Source of the DNA: Echinometra lucunter
Lineage: Eukaryota; Echinodermata; Echinoidea; Camarodonta; Echinometridae
Direction of reading: 5' to 3'
DNA: 64,000 bases
Assembly: GCA_029962745.1 (NCBI GenBank)
Contig: CM057156.1
Location: 26,064,421 to 26,128,420, forward strand
Under the pieces are notes generated by a model. That model saw only the letters and a list, made by a program, of their open reading frames with translations, did not search any database and was not told where the DNA came from. Shown piece after piece: positions 20,427 to 35,400 of the stretch; positions within the stretch are counted from its first letter, which is position 1; the number at the start of each line of letters is the position of its first letter. A program made the position numbers and the translations under genes.

Positions 20427-23400
20427 CTGATGGTGAGAAAACAAAGTTATGGCATGATTAGCTTAATATTGTTTAAATATTGAATCTGAACAGGTTTTGT
20501 ACATGCTGCACAGGAGCTCAGTGGTAGAGTAGTGGTCTCACAACTGACAGGACATGGGTTCAAAAAGAACAACTAAGGCCCTGTTCAGGCCCTCTTTTAA
20601 ACCGTACCATACCCGAGCGTGCCAAAATAAAATATATCATGCCTCGACAAGCATCTAACTGCAATCTGTAGCAGTAGGGTTCGCTTCCAAAAAGCGCCTG
20701 AACAGGGCCTAAGTAGATGGGCTAGTATCATTTTGGTAAAACAAAATCAATCCTAAGTTCCCTGCTAACATGTACTTACAAAAATACAATGCTTTTTACT
20801 AGTCGCACCAAAAGAAGAAAAAAGAAAAGAAAGAAAACCAAATCCAGCAGTGAAACTACATGCAGTATAAAAACTTAGGGGGTGTTCCAAGAAAGTTGAG
20901 TTGCGATCAACTGCAAATCAGTTGCAAATGTTGCAAACCGATTGTAAAGTTGCGCTTGATTTGCGATTGATTGCAAGACTTGCGCCTGATATTGATGTCA
21001 GGTGCAACATTTTTTTTTGCAACAAGATTGATTGTCAGTCGTCATCAAATACAAATTTGCAATTATCAAGTTTTAATTTCAACTGATTCGGGGGATTTGC
21101 AATGGATTGCCACACCCCCTCAGATTATTAACTGTTTTTTTGAACAGTAGATTGCTTTGGAAATATCATACGGTTGACTATGCATGTATAATGCAGAAAC
21201 ACAATGTATGATAATATTGACCATTATAACTTCTCTTCAGATTTTTTCCAAGAAAAACATAATACTCTTTACATGTCTGACATCTTCATGAGTGGGAAGC
21301 ATATGAAGAAAAATACAAAAGTCTTGTTTTGCATTGTAATTTGCACATCCTAAATGGGCTCTAGATCAAGATTTGTATCCAGACTCTCAATAGAATGATC
21401 CCAGTCTTAAATAGGGATATGCACTGGCTACTTTGCACACAATACTCATTCTTTGGGATGACATAATAAGTCTGCGTAAGATTCTTAAAATCAAAGACAG
21501 GCAACTATACCAAAGGTTATGTTTACATGACTAAAGGTAGCAAATTGACTCAGCTACATTCTAAGTTTTAACAGTTAATTGCATTTAGTACATTTATACA
21601 CTACATATAAACATGGCTATAGCACATATGATTACATCTTAAAATGTTGCGCAACACTGTAGCACATTATATTGATGGGAATGCATTGTTTGTCTCACAG
21701 CAGTATATACAGTTGATATACATGTATATGCGACAACTGCTCCTGGCTTTATTTGGTAAAAATTACATGGTTAGGGTTAGGTCGTGCATAGCAATTGCTC
21801 CAGGGTTACAGTTCAGTATCTGTTAATGTACAAAATTGATGTGAAGCAACTGTCGCCGGAGTATGTGTCATGGATTCAGATGCATCATATGCATACAGGA
21901 AATATAGCAAAATATTTAGATAGCTCGTCACACAGATAGCAGGGTGCGATTGGTCCAAAGTGCACCACGTGATATCGATTGCGAGGATCCAAATCATTAT
22001 ATTTTCGCGGCCGGTCATTTTCGATGGGTATATTGACCAACTGGTCAATATATCAGTCAGTACGCAATGATGCAACAAAGGACTGCGCTTAAAATGTCAT
22101 GGGCTACTTTACTTGTGTGTTATGAAATGCGCCTTAAAACCCCCGCAGAAAACCCCTAGTGATTTTTTTCTTCATATCTGAACAGGTCTTCAGAGTTAAT
22201 TTGACTGGAAGGGATGTATTATACATACATGTATGCGCGCTTTGGAAAAATATACTCCCTTGGGAAAATATACCTTCCTTCGGCAGTCCAAAGAATATTA
22301 TACTACACACCATACCAGTCAATATCTGTATAATATGAATAGAGAATGATATATGAATGTCTTGCTGCTAATGACAACTTTTCAACTCATATCTACTCCA
22401 GACAATGCATTCACAACCCAATCTGTCCTTTCAGCTTCCTTTTGTTAAAAGCTAGCTATAAAGCCTATTGATGATGAAGAACACTCTGTACATCATTTAT
22501 AATCAGGATGTTATTCACACTCTATTCATAGTGTTCTTAATCATACTTATAGATGCGACAGGACCTGCTAATTGTATGTGTGGGAGTTAGCACTTACATG
22601 TAAAGAGCCATTGCTTTGCTACTCTTGAGCAATTGTACTTCAACACAACACTTACAGGTAATCCAGATTTTTGGCAAAAGTCACATAGATTTTAAAAAAA
22701 AAGAGAGAGAGAGAGAGAGATCACATATGTATTTTTTTTTTTTTTCTGCTAATAGAATTTTTTCATTCTTTTTCTTTAAGATGTATTACATGTAGGTGTA
22801 AATATGAAAAAAAAAAAGAAGCTTAATCTACAACCTCTGGCAAAAATCCTACAGCATCTTAATCAAGTGTGGCACATGTACATGTACTTGCACATATGCA
22901 GTTACATGCACTCAAGTATTTCTAAGATAATGCTTTGACCTTCCTGTTTTCATTAGTCAAAGGTACATTACCAGATGGCAACACCTATAAAAAGTGTTCA
23001 ATGAGTCATAAATCTCCTTCAATGAGATGGTTCGGAAGAAATTATCATTTCCTTGATTTCTCATGTAACAGCAGTGTATTCAAACAGTACAATGCAATGG
23101 TGAATGGTTGTTAGGGCTGTAAATTTAGCACCAAGTTCGGGTTCGGTTCGGTTCGGTTCGGGGTTCGGCAATACAGTATACAAAAATATAAAAGGGTGAG
23201 CATCGTTAACAAATGACCATCAGAACCCTCTCTACTTCTACTGCACTTGGAAGTCACTGTTTCTTATAAATATATTTTGTATGACAAAAAATAGTTACTG
23301 CATTTATTGCATGATTATTTGTTCTTTATTTTATTTTCTGAATGAAAGAGAAAGATAATTTTCATATACTGATTAATAAGAAACAAGAGAAAATTAAAAA

Positions 23401-26400
23401 AAAAACGAAATAAAGGAAAGGGACGAAAATATTAAAAGAAATTATCAATAAAGCAGTGTCTTTGGGCATATTTTGAAGCTTTTAACATGATTTTGGGGGA
23501 AAAAAACTCGTATTCATGGTGCCAAATATGAAATTTATCAGAATCAAAGGAAAAATGAGACACAGGCTGTATTTAGGGGTTTTCTATCTATTATTTAAGA
23601 AAAACTTTTAGAAGATGAATCCCATCGATAAATGTAAGTATTAATTTTTCAATAAAGTAAAGGTGTATCTCCAATTTAGCATAATGAATTCAGGACAAGG
23701 TCTTCACCGATGGCCTAATCATTGATCCTATGTTATAAATTGTCAAACTTCCGAACTTGACTTTTGAGTTCGGTTCGGTTCGGTCCTGTTCGGAAGTGCC
23801 ATGTTCGGCGAATTTCCGTTCGGTTCGGCGGTTCGGTAACAGCCCTAATGGTTGTACTGTATCAAGCTCTATGTTTCAAGAAGTTGAAACACAAATACAA
23901 TGTACATGTATGGAAAACCACCTGCTGTTGCATAACCATCAAAATAATGAAGACTTGCTAGATTGGATGCCAATTCAAAGTATATTTCTGACATTTAAGG
24001 CCTGTCCAAATATGAAGCGGAAAACTCTACTTTTTGTGAATGAATGAATGAATGGGATATGCAGCAGAAAAAACAAAACAAAAAAAAAAACAACTGTAGG
24101 GGCAAAAATGATCTTTTTTGCCTCTTCATGGCAAAAAGGTGCAGACCAATCACATTCTTAAAAAGTTATCACAAATAATGGCACCTCGAATTTGTCTGTA
24201 AAAATTTTGGCAAAACTCTCTTTTCACTGAGCGTTGACGTGTTACTGCTTGTTTATACTCGTTCATAAGTGGTGCAGTTTACCGCCCCATATATGTGGAG
24301 GATTTTTGGTAAATGTTTATCCCGTACCGATATTTCCTTGAGTTCTTTCTGTTTGAGGTGATCCAGAGGATCAAGGAAGTTCTGCTTGACGTTGAAGTCC
24401 AGACTGTCCTTAACATCGGCCAGCTGCTTGTATGCCTCACCAACTTCTAGGAGAGCCTGACCTGTAGGATGAGTGAGAGGATGATGAGAGAGGGGTACAG
24501 AGCATAGAAGAGAGGAAGGGGTGTGAGAGACATGGAGAAGGGAGGATAAAGGCGATGGAACAAGAAGACAGAGAAGAAAGAGATGAAAGTGGATAGGAAA
24601 CACAGAGAAAGATATATGAAGAGAGTGGGAAAGGAGAAAGGGAAGAACAGTAGAAGAGAAAGGATCATGGGAGAGAGAGAGATGAGAGCAGGGAAGAAAG
24701 AAAGGAAAGGGACACAGAGAGGGAGAGAAAGAAAACAGAGAGAGTTGAAACAAGAGAGAGTATACAGAGAAACAATTTAAAAACAAAACAGGAAACATGA
24801 ATGGTTACAGCCATGGTATAACACAGTAATTGCTATTTTGTGCAGGAAATGTATAACTTAATATTGCAGAAAGAAACCAAACAGAAGCACTGCAGGAAAT
24901 TGGATGTTTTATACATGTATGTCAAATATACTCCCTGTATTACACATTACATGTAGGCCACTGATACCAATACTCAGTACACTGTAAAACATGCAAAGAA
25001 TTAACAATCAGAATGAGATTATTTATGAGTAAAATCTAATGTAGGAAGAAAAAAATACATTGTATACAATGTAAAGTCCTTTCGGGCAAGAACAGTGATA
25101 AGTGTAAAGTTTCAACAAGTTGTTCTTTTTTAAAAGTACACATGTATAATTCAGCTTGATTTACATATTTTTTTTCATGTACTTCATACATGTGTATGTA
25201 CTGCACCTATGTCTATTTGTCATGTGATATTTGATTTCATCTTGCACACAAGTTGTGCTTTGAGCATTTGATATCATGTGGATTTGGCACCTTACAAATC
25301 TTACATACTGAATAGACGATATATTGAGATCAAAAGAATGCTGAATAAAAAAAAAAAGAAAATAAGAATATTTCAAAAGTCGGCTTTCTTCTTAGATATC
25401 TGATATTATTGCCTATGAATGTGAAAAAATTATTCTACAGTCAAAAGTCCTAACTTAACCTTTGGATGAAACATGTTATACCCTAAACCTAAAAAAAACC
25501 TAAAATTTCTTTGTAATCCTAATGCTATATTTTGATGAAATGAAACTTGGAGCAATTGTTGCTTTCAAAGCAGAATGTCAGAGTCAACCCATTAGCCGCT
25601 TTAGTCGACTGATAGCGAAAGCAGCGGATTGAAATCCACACACTGTACCATATGCTCTAAAACAACGTGGCAGTCCCGGGTTTTGATCAGAAGCGAATAA
25701 CAAATCAGTGGACTTACCAAAGCACGAGTCTTCACCCAGATCCCTTCCATACTTGAGAAAGCACTCTCCAAGATTGCCCTCGGGTTGTGGGTATCTTGAG
25801 TTCTTGGTCTGGCCGCGCATCTTGGAGACTGTCAATGCTGTACTCAGCTTCGCTCTGGTTACTATGGTAACGGACAGAATGAGAAATCAGTCAGGATGTG
25901 GATAAAGATTAAGCAAACAGCACACAAGTACTGACAAATTTAAGCAAAGCCTACAAGATCATGTTCCAGTCAGTTTGCAAAATAGTTTTATTTAACTCAC
26001 TTACATAAAGATCTTTAAAGATTCGTTCAGAGGTTAAAATTCTGATTATCAACAATAATGCATCCAAGAGAGCTGGTGGCACTGCATGCTAAAACCCTTT
26101 ATTTCTCATCAAGAGTAGCCTGTTTGTTTTTGTGAAAAATCAATACTGAACTGCACTCAAGTAATCACTTGCAAACAACCTTATAAGAAATTTCTATTCA
26201 TGACAGATGCTGTACATGTACATGTATGTATTTGTGCTCTGCATATCTTTTTTCATGTTCGTTGCCTGATGAAAAAGTTTGGCTCTGTACTGACAATTTT
26301 CAACAGTAACATTTTCATTGAAAAAAAGATCTTATTAAAAAAATCATACCATTACATTGAATTACCATGGTATTCAATAAAACAATCAGCTTAACATACA

Positions 26401-29400
26401 TGTATCACTTTAATACAGCTAGGTGGTCTTTTGCAAAAAGAAGAAAAGAACAAGAAGCAGAAGAAAAAATAAACTTAACTAAAATATAACCTGTACAAAC
26501 AGTTTCAAACAGACATTGTCTTTGCTAAGAGAGAGAGAAAAAAAAAACCTTGCAAAATGCACAGGATTGGGAGTGGGAGACATAAATTGCAAATATACAA
26601 TGTAGATCACCAGAGAATTATACAACATGTAAATGACCATCTGCATGTACAGTGTAGATGTTAGAAATAGTATTACAATCATACTTTTTAAAATCAAGCA
26701 CTGATCCACTGACATGGAATGTAGGTCTACATAATTATGTAAGTAGATTAATGCAGAAACCCAGTCAGGATTGTTCTAAACAAACATTCCAAACCCCACA
26801 ATTGCTCCATAATATTTATGTTTGATTAGATTTATGGCTGAAGTTCATGCAGTACATAAATACCGTGTTTACACAGTGACTCGGCTCGGGGGTTCAACAC
26901 GCGACCCGTGCTCAACACGGCAATTTTATGTTGTGTAAACATGATTAGTGTGATCCACGAGCTGTGTCGAACACCGCTTTTTTGATCCGCCAGAATCGTA
27001 GGTTTCAACCCGCGAGCCGAGTCAGACTCGTCTATTTTTTCGTGCGTAAACAAAAAGCCATGTCGAACCCTCGTGACCTAGGTCAAACACGGAATAGCCA
27101 CATCCGGTATCGTGCGAGATAGCTCTCTTGTCCTTGCTATGCCCCTGCCTTCGCTCGATTTCCCTATAGGTAAAAAAATACTCTTTTTAGGGATCGTGCT
27201 CGTAAAATTGTTTGTATGGTATATCACTGTTAGGTATGATCCTTGCATTACTTATTCTTCTACATATTTAATATAGTGCTGTCACCACGGCAGTTTTATA
27301 ACTAACGTAACCCAGCCTCACTCTTGTTGTTCAATGTTTAACGTATTTTGTTGTGAACGCTGTGGAAAAATGTAGTCGGAGGCAAATTTCCCGCATTTGT
27401 GACGTTAATTCTACTTCTGTTCATGATCCGCGGGCGGTGTCGAACTCGCCTTTTTCGTTTCAGTATAAACACGATCACAGTTGCCCTCTTCGCAGCGTTA
27501 GACCCTGCTTGAGGATTCAACACTCGAGCCGAGTCACTGTGTAAACACGGTAAAATTCACCCACAGACCCAAAAGCTAATAGACTAATAAGGTGGTAGAG
27601 GGTTTCATAAAACTGCAGGACAAGACAGATAGAGGGTGCACATGATCCTCTTCTTCATTTAAAGTTGGCATGGTGAAAGGAAGGAAGAAAGGAAGGAAGG
27701 AAGCACAGGTTGAGATCAAATGTACCAACACAACCTTACAAATCCGGGCTGACATGGCAGATGGTTCGGATAAGAGGAAATCGGGATCACTCACAATAAT
27801 CACATATTTGTAGATCCATTCTATTTCTGGTTCTACCTTTTCTATAGATCTTCTCTTAGATTTTTCATGCACCTTGGAACAGTTTCACTACATAGACAAT
27901 GCAATGAAAGTGGGTTGTATTTTATCTTTAAGGTTATCATTTTTACTTAACAATTCATTGTTGTTGTTTTTTATTAATATCGTGATGATGATGATTATCA
28001 TCATCATCATTATTATCATTATTATTGTTGTTATTATTGCCATCACTACTATTATTATCATTATGGTTATTTTTACAATGACAGTGTTCTATTTTTTAAT
28101 AATATAATTGTTATTTATCATTATTAATTATTATCTTCATTATTACAATAATAATTACATACAGTGTATACTACAAATCAGTAAGTATTGCAAATAACAA
28201 CAGAACTTTTTTGTACAATTTTACAGCTGACAGAACTGTATTTTAAACTCAATTTCAACATACTGCAGCGAATGATAAAGAAATACTTACAGGGATTTGG
28301 CTGAAGAAACTCTGTTGTCTTGTTGATAATATCATCAACTGCAAGTGCAGTGATATCAATTTTCTATTAACAGAAAAAAGAAGAAGAAGAAAAGAAGACA
28401 ATTAGTCAGTATAAAACCAGTTTCAGGTCTTAAATGAAAGGGCATTCCCTCACCATGTAAAATGCATGGTACATGTATCTATCTATCATTTATTTAGTAA
28501 AAAAAAAGATAATTTGGTTTTTCTAGTTTCCAGACTGCACTCACTGTCCAAATGATACAGTAATTTCTATGTTGTTTAATGATTCCTAAAAACTGTATCA
28601 CCTGTTGTCCCCAAAGTACAGAGTATTGTCTCTTGAACAAGAAAATATAAATTGTCTTTAATGCATTTAACTACATGTATACTGTATGTACATACAACAA
28701 CTGCCTTTTATTTCTTGCAGCATGCCATTCTGATTTTATCTTATAATTATCAAATCAATGCCTACAAGTGTGAAAAGGAAAGAAAAGAAAAAAGGAATAA
28801 AGAAAAAGAAAAAAAGAAAGATGAAAAGAGTGTACTTCATCAGATTCCTTTTTACTACATCATCATCCTCATCATCACCATCATCATCAATCTAATTACA
28901 ACTCTTCCTACACAAAAAGCTAAATCTTTAGCATGTGCCTCGAAATCAACTACACTGACTTGTAGAACGGGGACCGAACACCTTTAGATTTTCCTACACA
29001 TCCAGATGGATGTGTGTATCCTTTGGCGCCACCTCTCATATCTTGATTGAGATCAATGACCCACTTGGGTGACACTTGGGCATTGATTGAAGGATCAAAC
29101 CATTCGTTACGTGGCCATAGCACTGCAGCTTCGTGGCTCTACAGCTTCACGCTTCTTCCCTGATTGAATTTTGTGCATGTGCAGCTCTATACTTGTACGT
29201 AAAAGGCTGCACATGCATGGAAGGGTGGTGTTATTTCAAAGCAGACACCTTGATGGAAATGGGAAGCCTTCGGCTGCATAAGGGATATTAAGGGAGTAAT
29301 AAATAAGTCATTTGCCCTGGGAGCGTGTAAAAAGAATAGCAGGAATGCGAAGGGGGAAGGGGAAGGGGGAAGGGGAAGGGGGAAGGGGAAGGGGGAAGGG

Positions 29401-32400
29401 GGGGGTGGTAAATTGATATCCCTCCTACTACCTTTTCTCTGTTTTAATATATAAAGAAAGAGAGATGTGTTTTTAAAAGAAGCATACATGTAAAAATACA
29501 TAAATCAACTGCAATCTTATCAAACTACTGAACAGTCTCTGAAAAGCTGATGTAAGTACTTGTAGTTCATGGACAATCAAAGATGGATAATTCATTGAGA
29601 CTGCATTATATCTGTTGAATATTAAAGTACAAGTACATGTACATGTACATGCACATGCACATTCTTCTACAATGTACCATTTCCTTAGTTTTACTTTAAA
29701 ATGGATGAGTGTGCCCTATGTGGTCCCATTAAAGGATGGAGACCATGTAGTCATGTCATCCAAGACATATGGAAAGCCACTGAGTGAATAAACATTTGCC
29801 CCTGTGTCTCTTCCTTCTCCACCCATACAACTGTCAGAATCCAGCACTGTGTCATCTAATGTCACTGCCATATGGCCTACAAATTTTATTAGAGCAAAAG
29901 GAATTAGGAGGCAGAACTACCAATATCAATCACTTTAAAGGACTCAGACATATATCCATTCATTCATCGGAAATTAATTAAGTTACGGGTAATATGAGCT
30001 TAATCTTGAAGGAAATCTAAAAATGAGAATAGCAGGTTTGAGTTCATTGGACAAAATATGTTAAGTGACATTAATCAATTAAAAGAAAAATAAAGAAAAT
30101 ACAATGATTCTCATTTCTATATTATCGCATATACTGTAGCTATGCAAGTGTGAAGATCTCTAGCAGTGGTCTCGAGACTTCCAAAAAGCGAGAATATTAA
30201 AGTAAAATGTACTAAATCATAATTCATCTTCTCTCTGATAAATATGAAATACCTTTTATGTACATTTGCACTTCTTGAGAGAGAGAGAGAGAGAGAAAAA
30301 AAAAATCATACACATGTACTTTGGTTGTGAGTGTAAATTAATTCATCTTTCCAGGTTGCCTTTCAATGTCATGTATGTCATACATGCGCATCAGTACTAA
30401 CACTAATTTACAAACTGTGCTAAAAATGAGGGCAAAATGGAAATGTAGTATACTGATCAAAGCAGAGGGATACATGTAAAGTGACTGTACTGTCACCGTC
30501 ACTTAGGCCTATAATACATGTGCATGACATTTGACGTATGATCACACATCCTGCATTTTCCTAAACCCATTAAAAGTGTTCTATTTAAATGTGGGAAAAA
30601 GGCTAAATCTTTATACAAGTATGGATGACACATTCATGTGGTTTCTCCTTTATTGCTATCGGAAATCCTGCATTTTGGGGAGTAGATAAAGTATGTAAAA
30701 CATGCAGGCTGACATTCATCAGCCTTGGATGTCTCTTTCTTTTAGTACTAAAAGTGACATAGACCAATACTGTGTTTACACAGTGACTTGGCTCTGGGGT
30801 TCGACACGCGACCCGTGCTCAACACGGTAATTTTATGTCATGTAAACAGGATCAGTGTGACCCACGAGCCGTGTTGAACACCGCTTTTTTGATCTGCCAG
30901 AATTGCAGGTTTCATTATCATTATTATCCTTTGGGGGGGGGGGGGGGGCCGGGCAAAATTTGAGGTGCCAAAGTGTCCCCGGCCTGAAACGGGTGCTTGT
31001 TAGTGTGAGCCCTGCCTACATGTACATGTACATGTATCTCTGACGGAATAATACCTGAAGCAACTGTGTCATCCAGGCATGTTGGGGCACCTACAATAAA
31101 ATGTAATGGGCAAGGCATGCCATCCCCTCCCCCAAATGATATCTACATGTTCATGATCTGAATTGAAAGTGCCAGTAATGAGGCAGTTGTCAATGGACAC
31201 ATGCTCTGTTGTTTTACTCTCTGTCAAAGTATATGATTGCATTCCATTCAATGGCAATGCCTCAGCTGTACCGTTAATTAGATTCAATTAATCTAATTGC
31301 TCCTACTCACATGTAGGGATTGGAGCTCCAAAGTTATACTGTATGATATTAGAATCACTATTCAAGGTTGTCTGTACAGTAAATCAATACCCAGGTTCTG
31401 AACTGAAACTATCGACTCATTTAATAGCAAGCTAAACTTAAACTACACTGTATACTGTACAGGTACATGTAGAGTATGTGAATGAAATATTGATCTGAAT
31501 TGAAAGTGCCAGTAATGAGGCAATCGTCAATGGACACATGAGCTTATCCGGGGGGGGGGGGGGGGGGGGGGATTATAATGACAAGGATAGTGTGATTTCC
31601 TTCATGAACTGGATTGAAAATTTGAAATATACTCCAAATGTTATAAAATCATACATGTAGGTATTTGTGTTTCCTGTACTGTAGAGGCTTAAAAGAAAGG
31701 TTACAATACCTACAGTACATGTACATGTACATTACATGTAAGGATTGTTTAACATGTTGTTTTGTACATGTACATGTATGAATTCATCACTGGCTTGTAT
31801 GAATTCCTCTTTATAGAAAACAAAAAGAATAAAAGTGATTTGTAATCCTTCAGAACTTCTTGATTGTCTACATGTAGGGGTGTGTTTAGCGAGGGAACTA
31901 GATTTCTAGAAATCAGAAATGGGTACTTGAGAGACGCGAATACAAATCGCGCTCACGATGGGTGGTCTCTCTGGATGTCGTGTTTATCGTTGCAATCTGA
32001 GCTCCCGAAACATCAAGCCCATGCCCAGCTGCAAGTGACCCGGCAGTGAAGGTCAAATCTGGCGGGCCTATTACTTTTTATCTCATCCAGAAACAGGAGT
32101 TCGATGTTCCCAAACGAAACGCGACTAAAGTCGCGTTGTGTTTATTGGCACGACTTGAATCACCGACCTTGTTCAATGGGTAATCAAATCCCCCTTTTTT
32201 GCGGAACTCAAGTCTGATACCCTATTTCGGTAATCAAGTCGCCGTCGTGTTAACCAAGGGTAACGGGTAAGCTAGTTCAGAACTTGGGTCGCTTATTAGC
32301 CCTCTGCTACCCTCAGTAAACACACTCTATCATATCATGTAGACCTTGCGTACATGTGTACATGACATCAAAATAAAAGAATGATTAATTTCAAACAGGG

Positions 32401-35400
32401 GAAAAGGGGCCCTAACTTGCCCTGTAAGGGGTTAAACACATGTACTGTAGTCCTTCTGTAATTCATACATGTATGGCAGTACTCAATGGCAAGATCACAA
32501 ATCTGGTAAAATATATCCTTAACAGGGAAATAAGGGAATATTAATATTGCATATAGTGCAATATGATCCTTTCCTGCTACAAGAGGATGCAGTACTCAAG
32601 TCACCAGTTATAGAGAGCTATTTATGGGCTTTACATCACTCATGCATATATCACTCATTCACTGAGTAAACAATGATATTCTCATGTGTATTACTGTACT
32701 ATTAAAAGCCAGCAACACGAGAAATGCATTACAAAAGTTTTGAGGGCAGTTTTTTGGTACCCTTTAAAGTTTACTGTGCAAATACATGTACTTGTATCCT
32801 TATTTGAGCTGCATGGGTAATTTGTGATCTTTATAATTTTTGACATCATGTACGTCACAAATCTAAAATAAAGTTCATCATGAATATCGATGTGGCAATC
32901 AATGACACAAACTGTGTACAGTGTATGCATGCCATTTCAGAACAAACGTGTACACTACATACACAGAGCAGTTGGGCAGAAAGTTTAGAAATCAGGATTG
33001 GTTGGGGTACATCTCTGATTCATTCTCTAACAAATGAAAATATCATCCCAAATTGCTTTGTGGAAAACAAGACATTAAAAATTGCAATTTAGTACAGATT
33101 GCTACACAGGACTTGGATGAAATGACACGTGTGATTGACTTTCAGGTGTTCAGTTTTGATTTCAAAACAAAGCATGAAGATGAAGTAAACATATGGGCCA
33201 TTCTCACAAGTAAACATTGCGATGAAACTACTACACGTACATGTAGTATTTGTCATTCTCACCTAATGACCTCATAAAGGAGAATGCATGAAACCCTGTG
33301 GAAAAAATAGTTTTAATGAAAAGAGAGGATAGAGAGAAGCAATTTCACAAAAGTTCAATCAACAACGGTTAGGAAATGAGAAAGTTAAGAAAATTTGAAA
33401 AGTCTCAATTTACTTTCTATGGCAATACTCAAATTGGTAATGTTGAGCACTTCAAAATGGCAGGTTTAAGAATGACAACTCTCAATATGTTTTGTACACA
33501 AAATTTCATATTTCTCCATTATCTCTGTGCAGCTTGTCTTCTTAGCTCAAGATATATCTTGGAAAAATATTGAGAGTTGTCCTTCTAAACATTAACTTAC
33601 CATTTTGAAGCAACAATGCCAGTTAAAGGATTGCCACAGAAAGTAAAGTGAGACTTCAAACTTTCATATCTTTCTCATTTCATAACTGGTTTGGTTTTGA
33701 TGGAACTTTTTTGAAATTGCTTCTCTCTACCCTCTCTTTTCATTAGAACTGATTTTTTCCCCCAGGGTTTCATTCTCATTCACACTGCCTTCCAACTTCC
33801 GTGGAGCTAGGAATTTTACTGTGCTTGTACATACATGTAATCAGTTATTACTCGACCAGGCTGCAGAGTTTGAATTCATATTGGAAAAATTTTGAGCAGT
33901 CGATCACCCGTGAAGGTGAAACAAATCACTAGCTTAAACTCATGTGTTTTCATATGTTTTTGTTTTTATCCATATACAAAAATGCAGGAAACTCCACAGG
34001 ATTAAAAACTCTATGGAGTTTGTTTTGCTACATTAAAAGCATTGACTAACTTTGTGAGTAGCTGATTTAAAAAATTCTCAAACTAAGATGAAACATGTGT
34101 ATGAGTACTTGTATTTGTACTCAAAAACCCTGAAACCAACCATAATTTGGAATGAAAAAGTGTAAGTTAAACTCAAGCGGCGATTTTATTATCCTTCGTC
34201 TCACGAGACAGTCACTAAGAGGACCACTTTGCTTGAATTTGAAAATGCCGTTATGTGCCTCCCGCCGCGTGATACGCCAATACACACAGTACGGTAAGGT
34301 GAGTCATACGTGCATGCGCACTCCTTTAATGTCTATTCTGTGCAACCAACCCTCGTACATTTTTCAAACATTGGTTCACATTTTTGATATTTACAAATAC
34401 TTCCTGTGGATATTATACTTTGAAACTTTCAGACTGGTATTTTCACACTATAACCCTTTTATCCCATTTTCAAGTAACAAAACAAGATTTTTTTTCAATC
34501 ATAACAATGTTAATCAATGTCTTTGAGTGAGAATAACCCTACAATCTAGTGATTGATTAGGACAGACTTGTTTTGAAAGCCAGTAAATCTCACTCAGTGC
34601 CTCCAGGGCTTTCATCCAATTTCACGGTCCTACACTCAAGGTTTCAGAAGAGAACTTCACACAAGCATGAATCTACATGCTATTCATAATGTATATGCAT
34701 AATGTAATGTATATGATAGTACCTGTCAATGCTGTCATGATACTTTGCATATTGAAAATTTGATCTATCTTATCAAAACATTTCTTCTCTTTTAAAAGGC
34801 TTTTGAAGCCATAAAATGTACCTGCTATCCTCAGCAACAGAAAACAGGATTTGCATATTTTGTATTTTTTTAAAGGCATATGTACAGTGTGTAAGGTTTC
34901 TGAATCAAAGAAAGGAATATAGCATTTGAAGTGTTAATTTGAAGGCCCAGCATCAGGAATGGTTTGCAACTACATACATGTATATATCTATTCACACACA
35001 TACACACCAGCATAATGATTGGTGGGGGGGGGGGGGGGGTTGTTGCTCCCCCCCCAACCCCAATATCTAAACATGGTTTATTTCTAATTCTATACCAGAG
35101 ATTTACAAATGCTGCTGAAATGATATGATTTTCGAGGATTTTTCCTCACTTTTCTTAAACTAACATGTACATGTACATACAATCTACTTTTCTGCCTCCC
35201 CCCAAAGTTTTTTGCTCATTACACCACCGACATGTACATGAAAAAGCTCAGAGTTGGCTTTGTACTTCAAGGTCTTTTGGATTTTACTTGCAATGTAGAG
35301 CTGTATGAAAATACTCAAATCAATATTTATTTGCATGCATGTACGTGTACGCATGTACAACTTTGATCTCAATGGGGTATTTCCTTCCACGAAGGTGTAC

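Larger units (their letters stand above)
20710..24327. other. SH3GL: Endophilin intron 5 (exons 5 to 6), content
   Basis: Besides the elements listed separately (20878-21119, 23112-23847) this is unannotated AT-rich intron. It has short GA and A/T homopolymer runs (22691-22745) and many TACATGTA words. I see no exon. Confidence 0.5.

Noticed and set aside
24462..24798. Ser/Phe/Leu-rich upstream extension of the endophilin exon 5 ORF
   Set aside because: It lies before a clear CTACAG acceptor and is a pyrimidine-rich intron tract.
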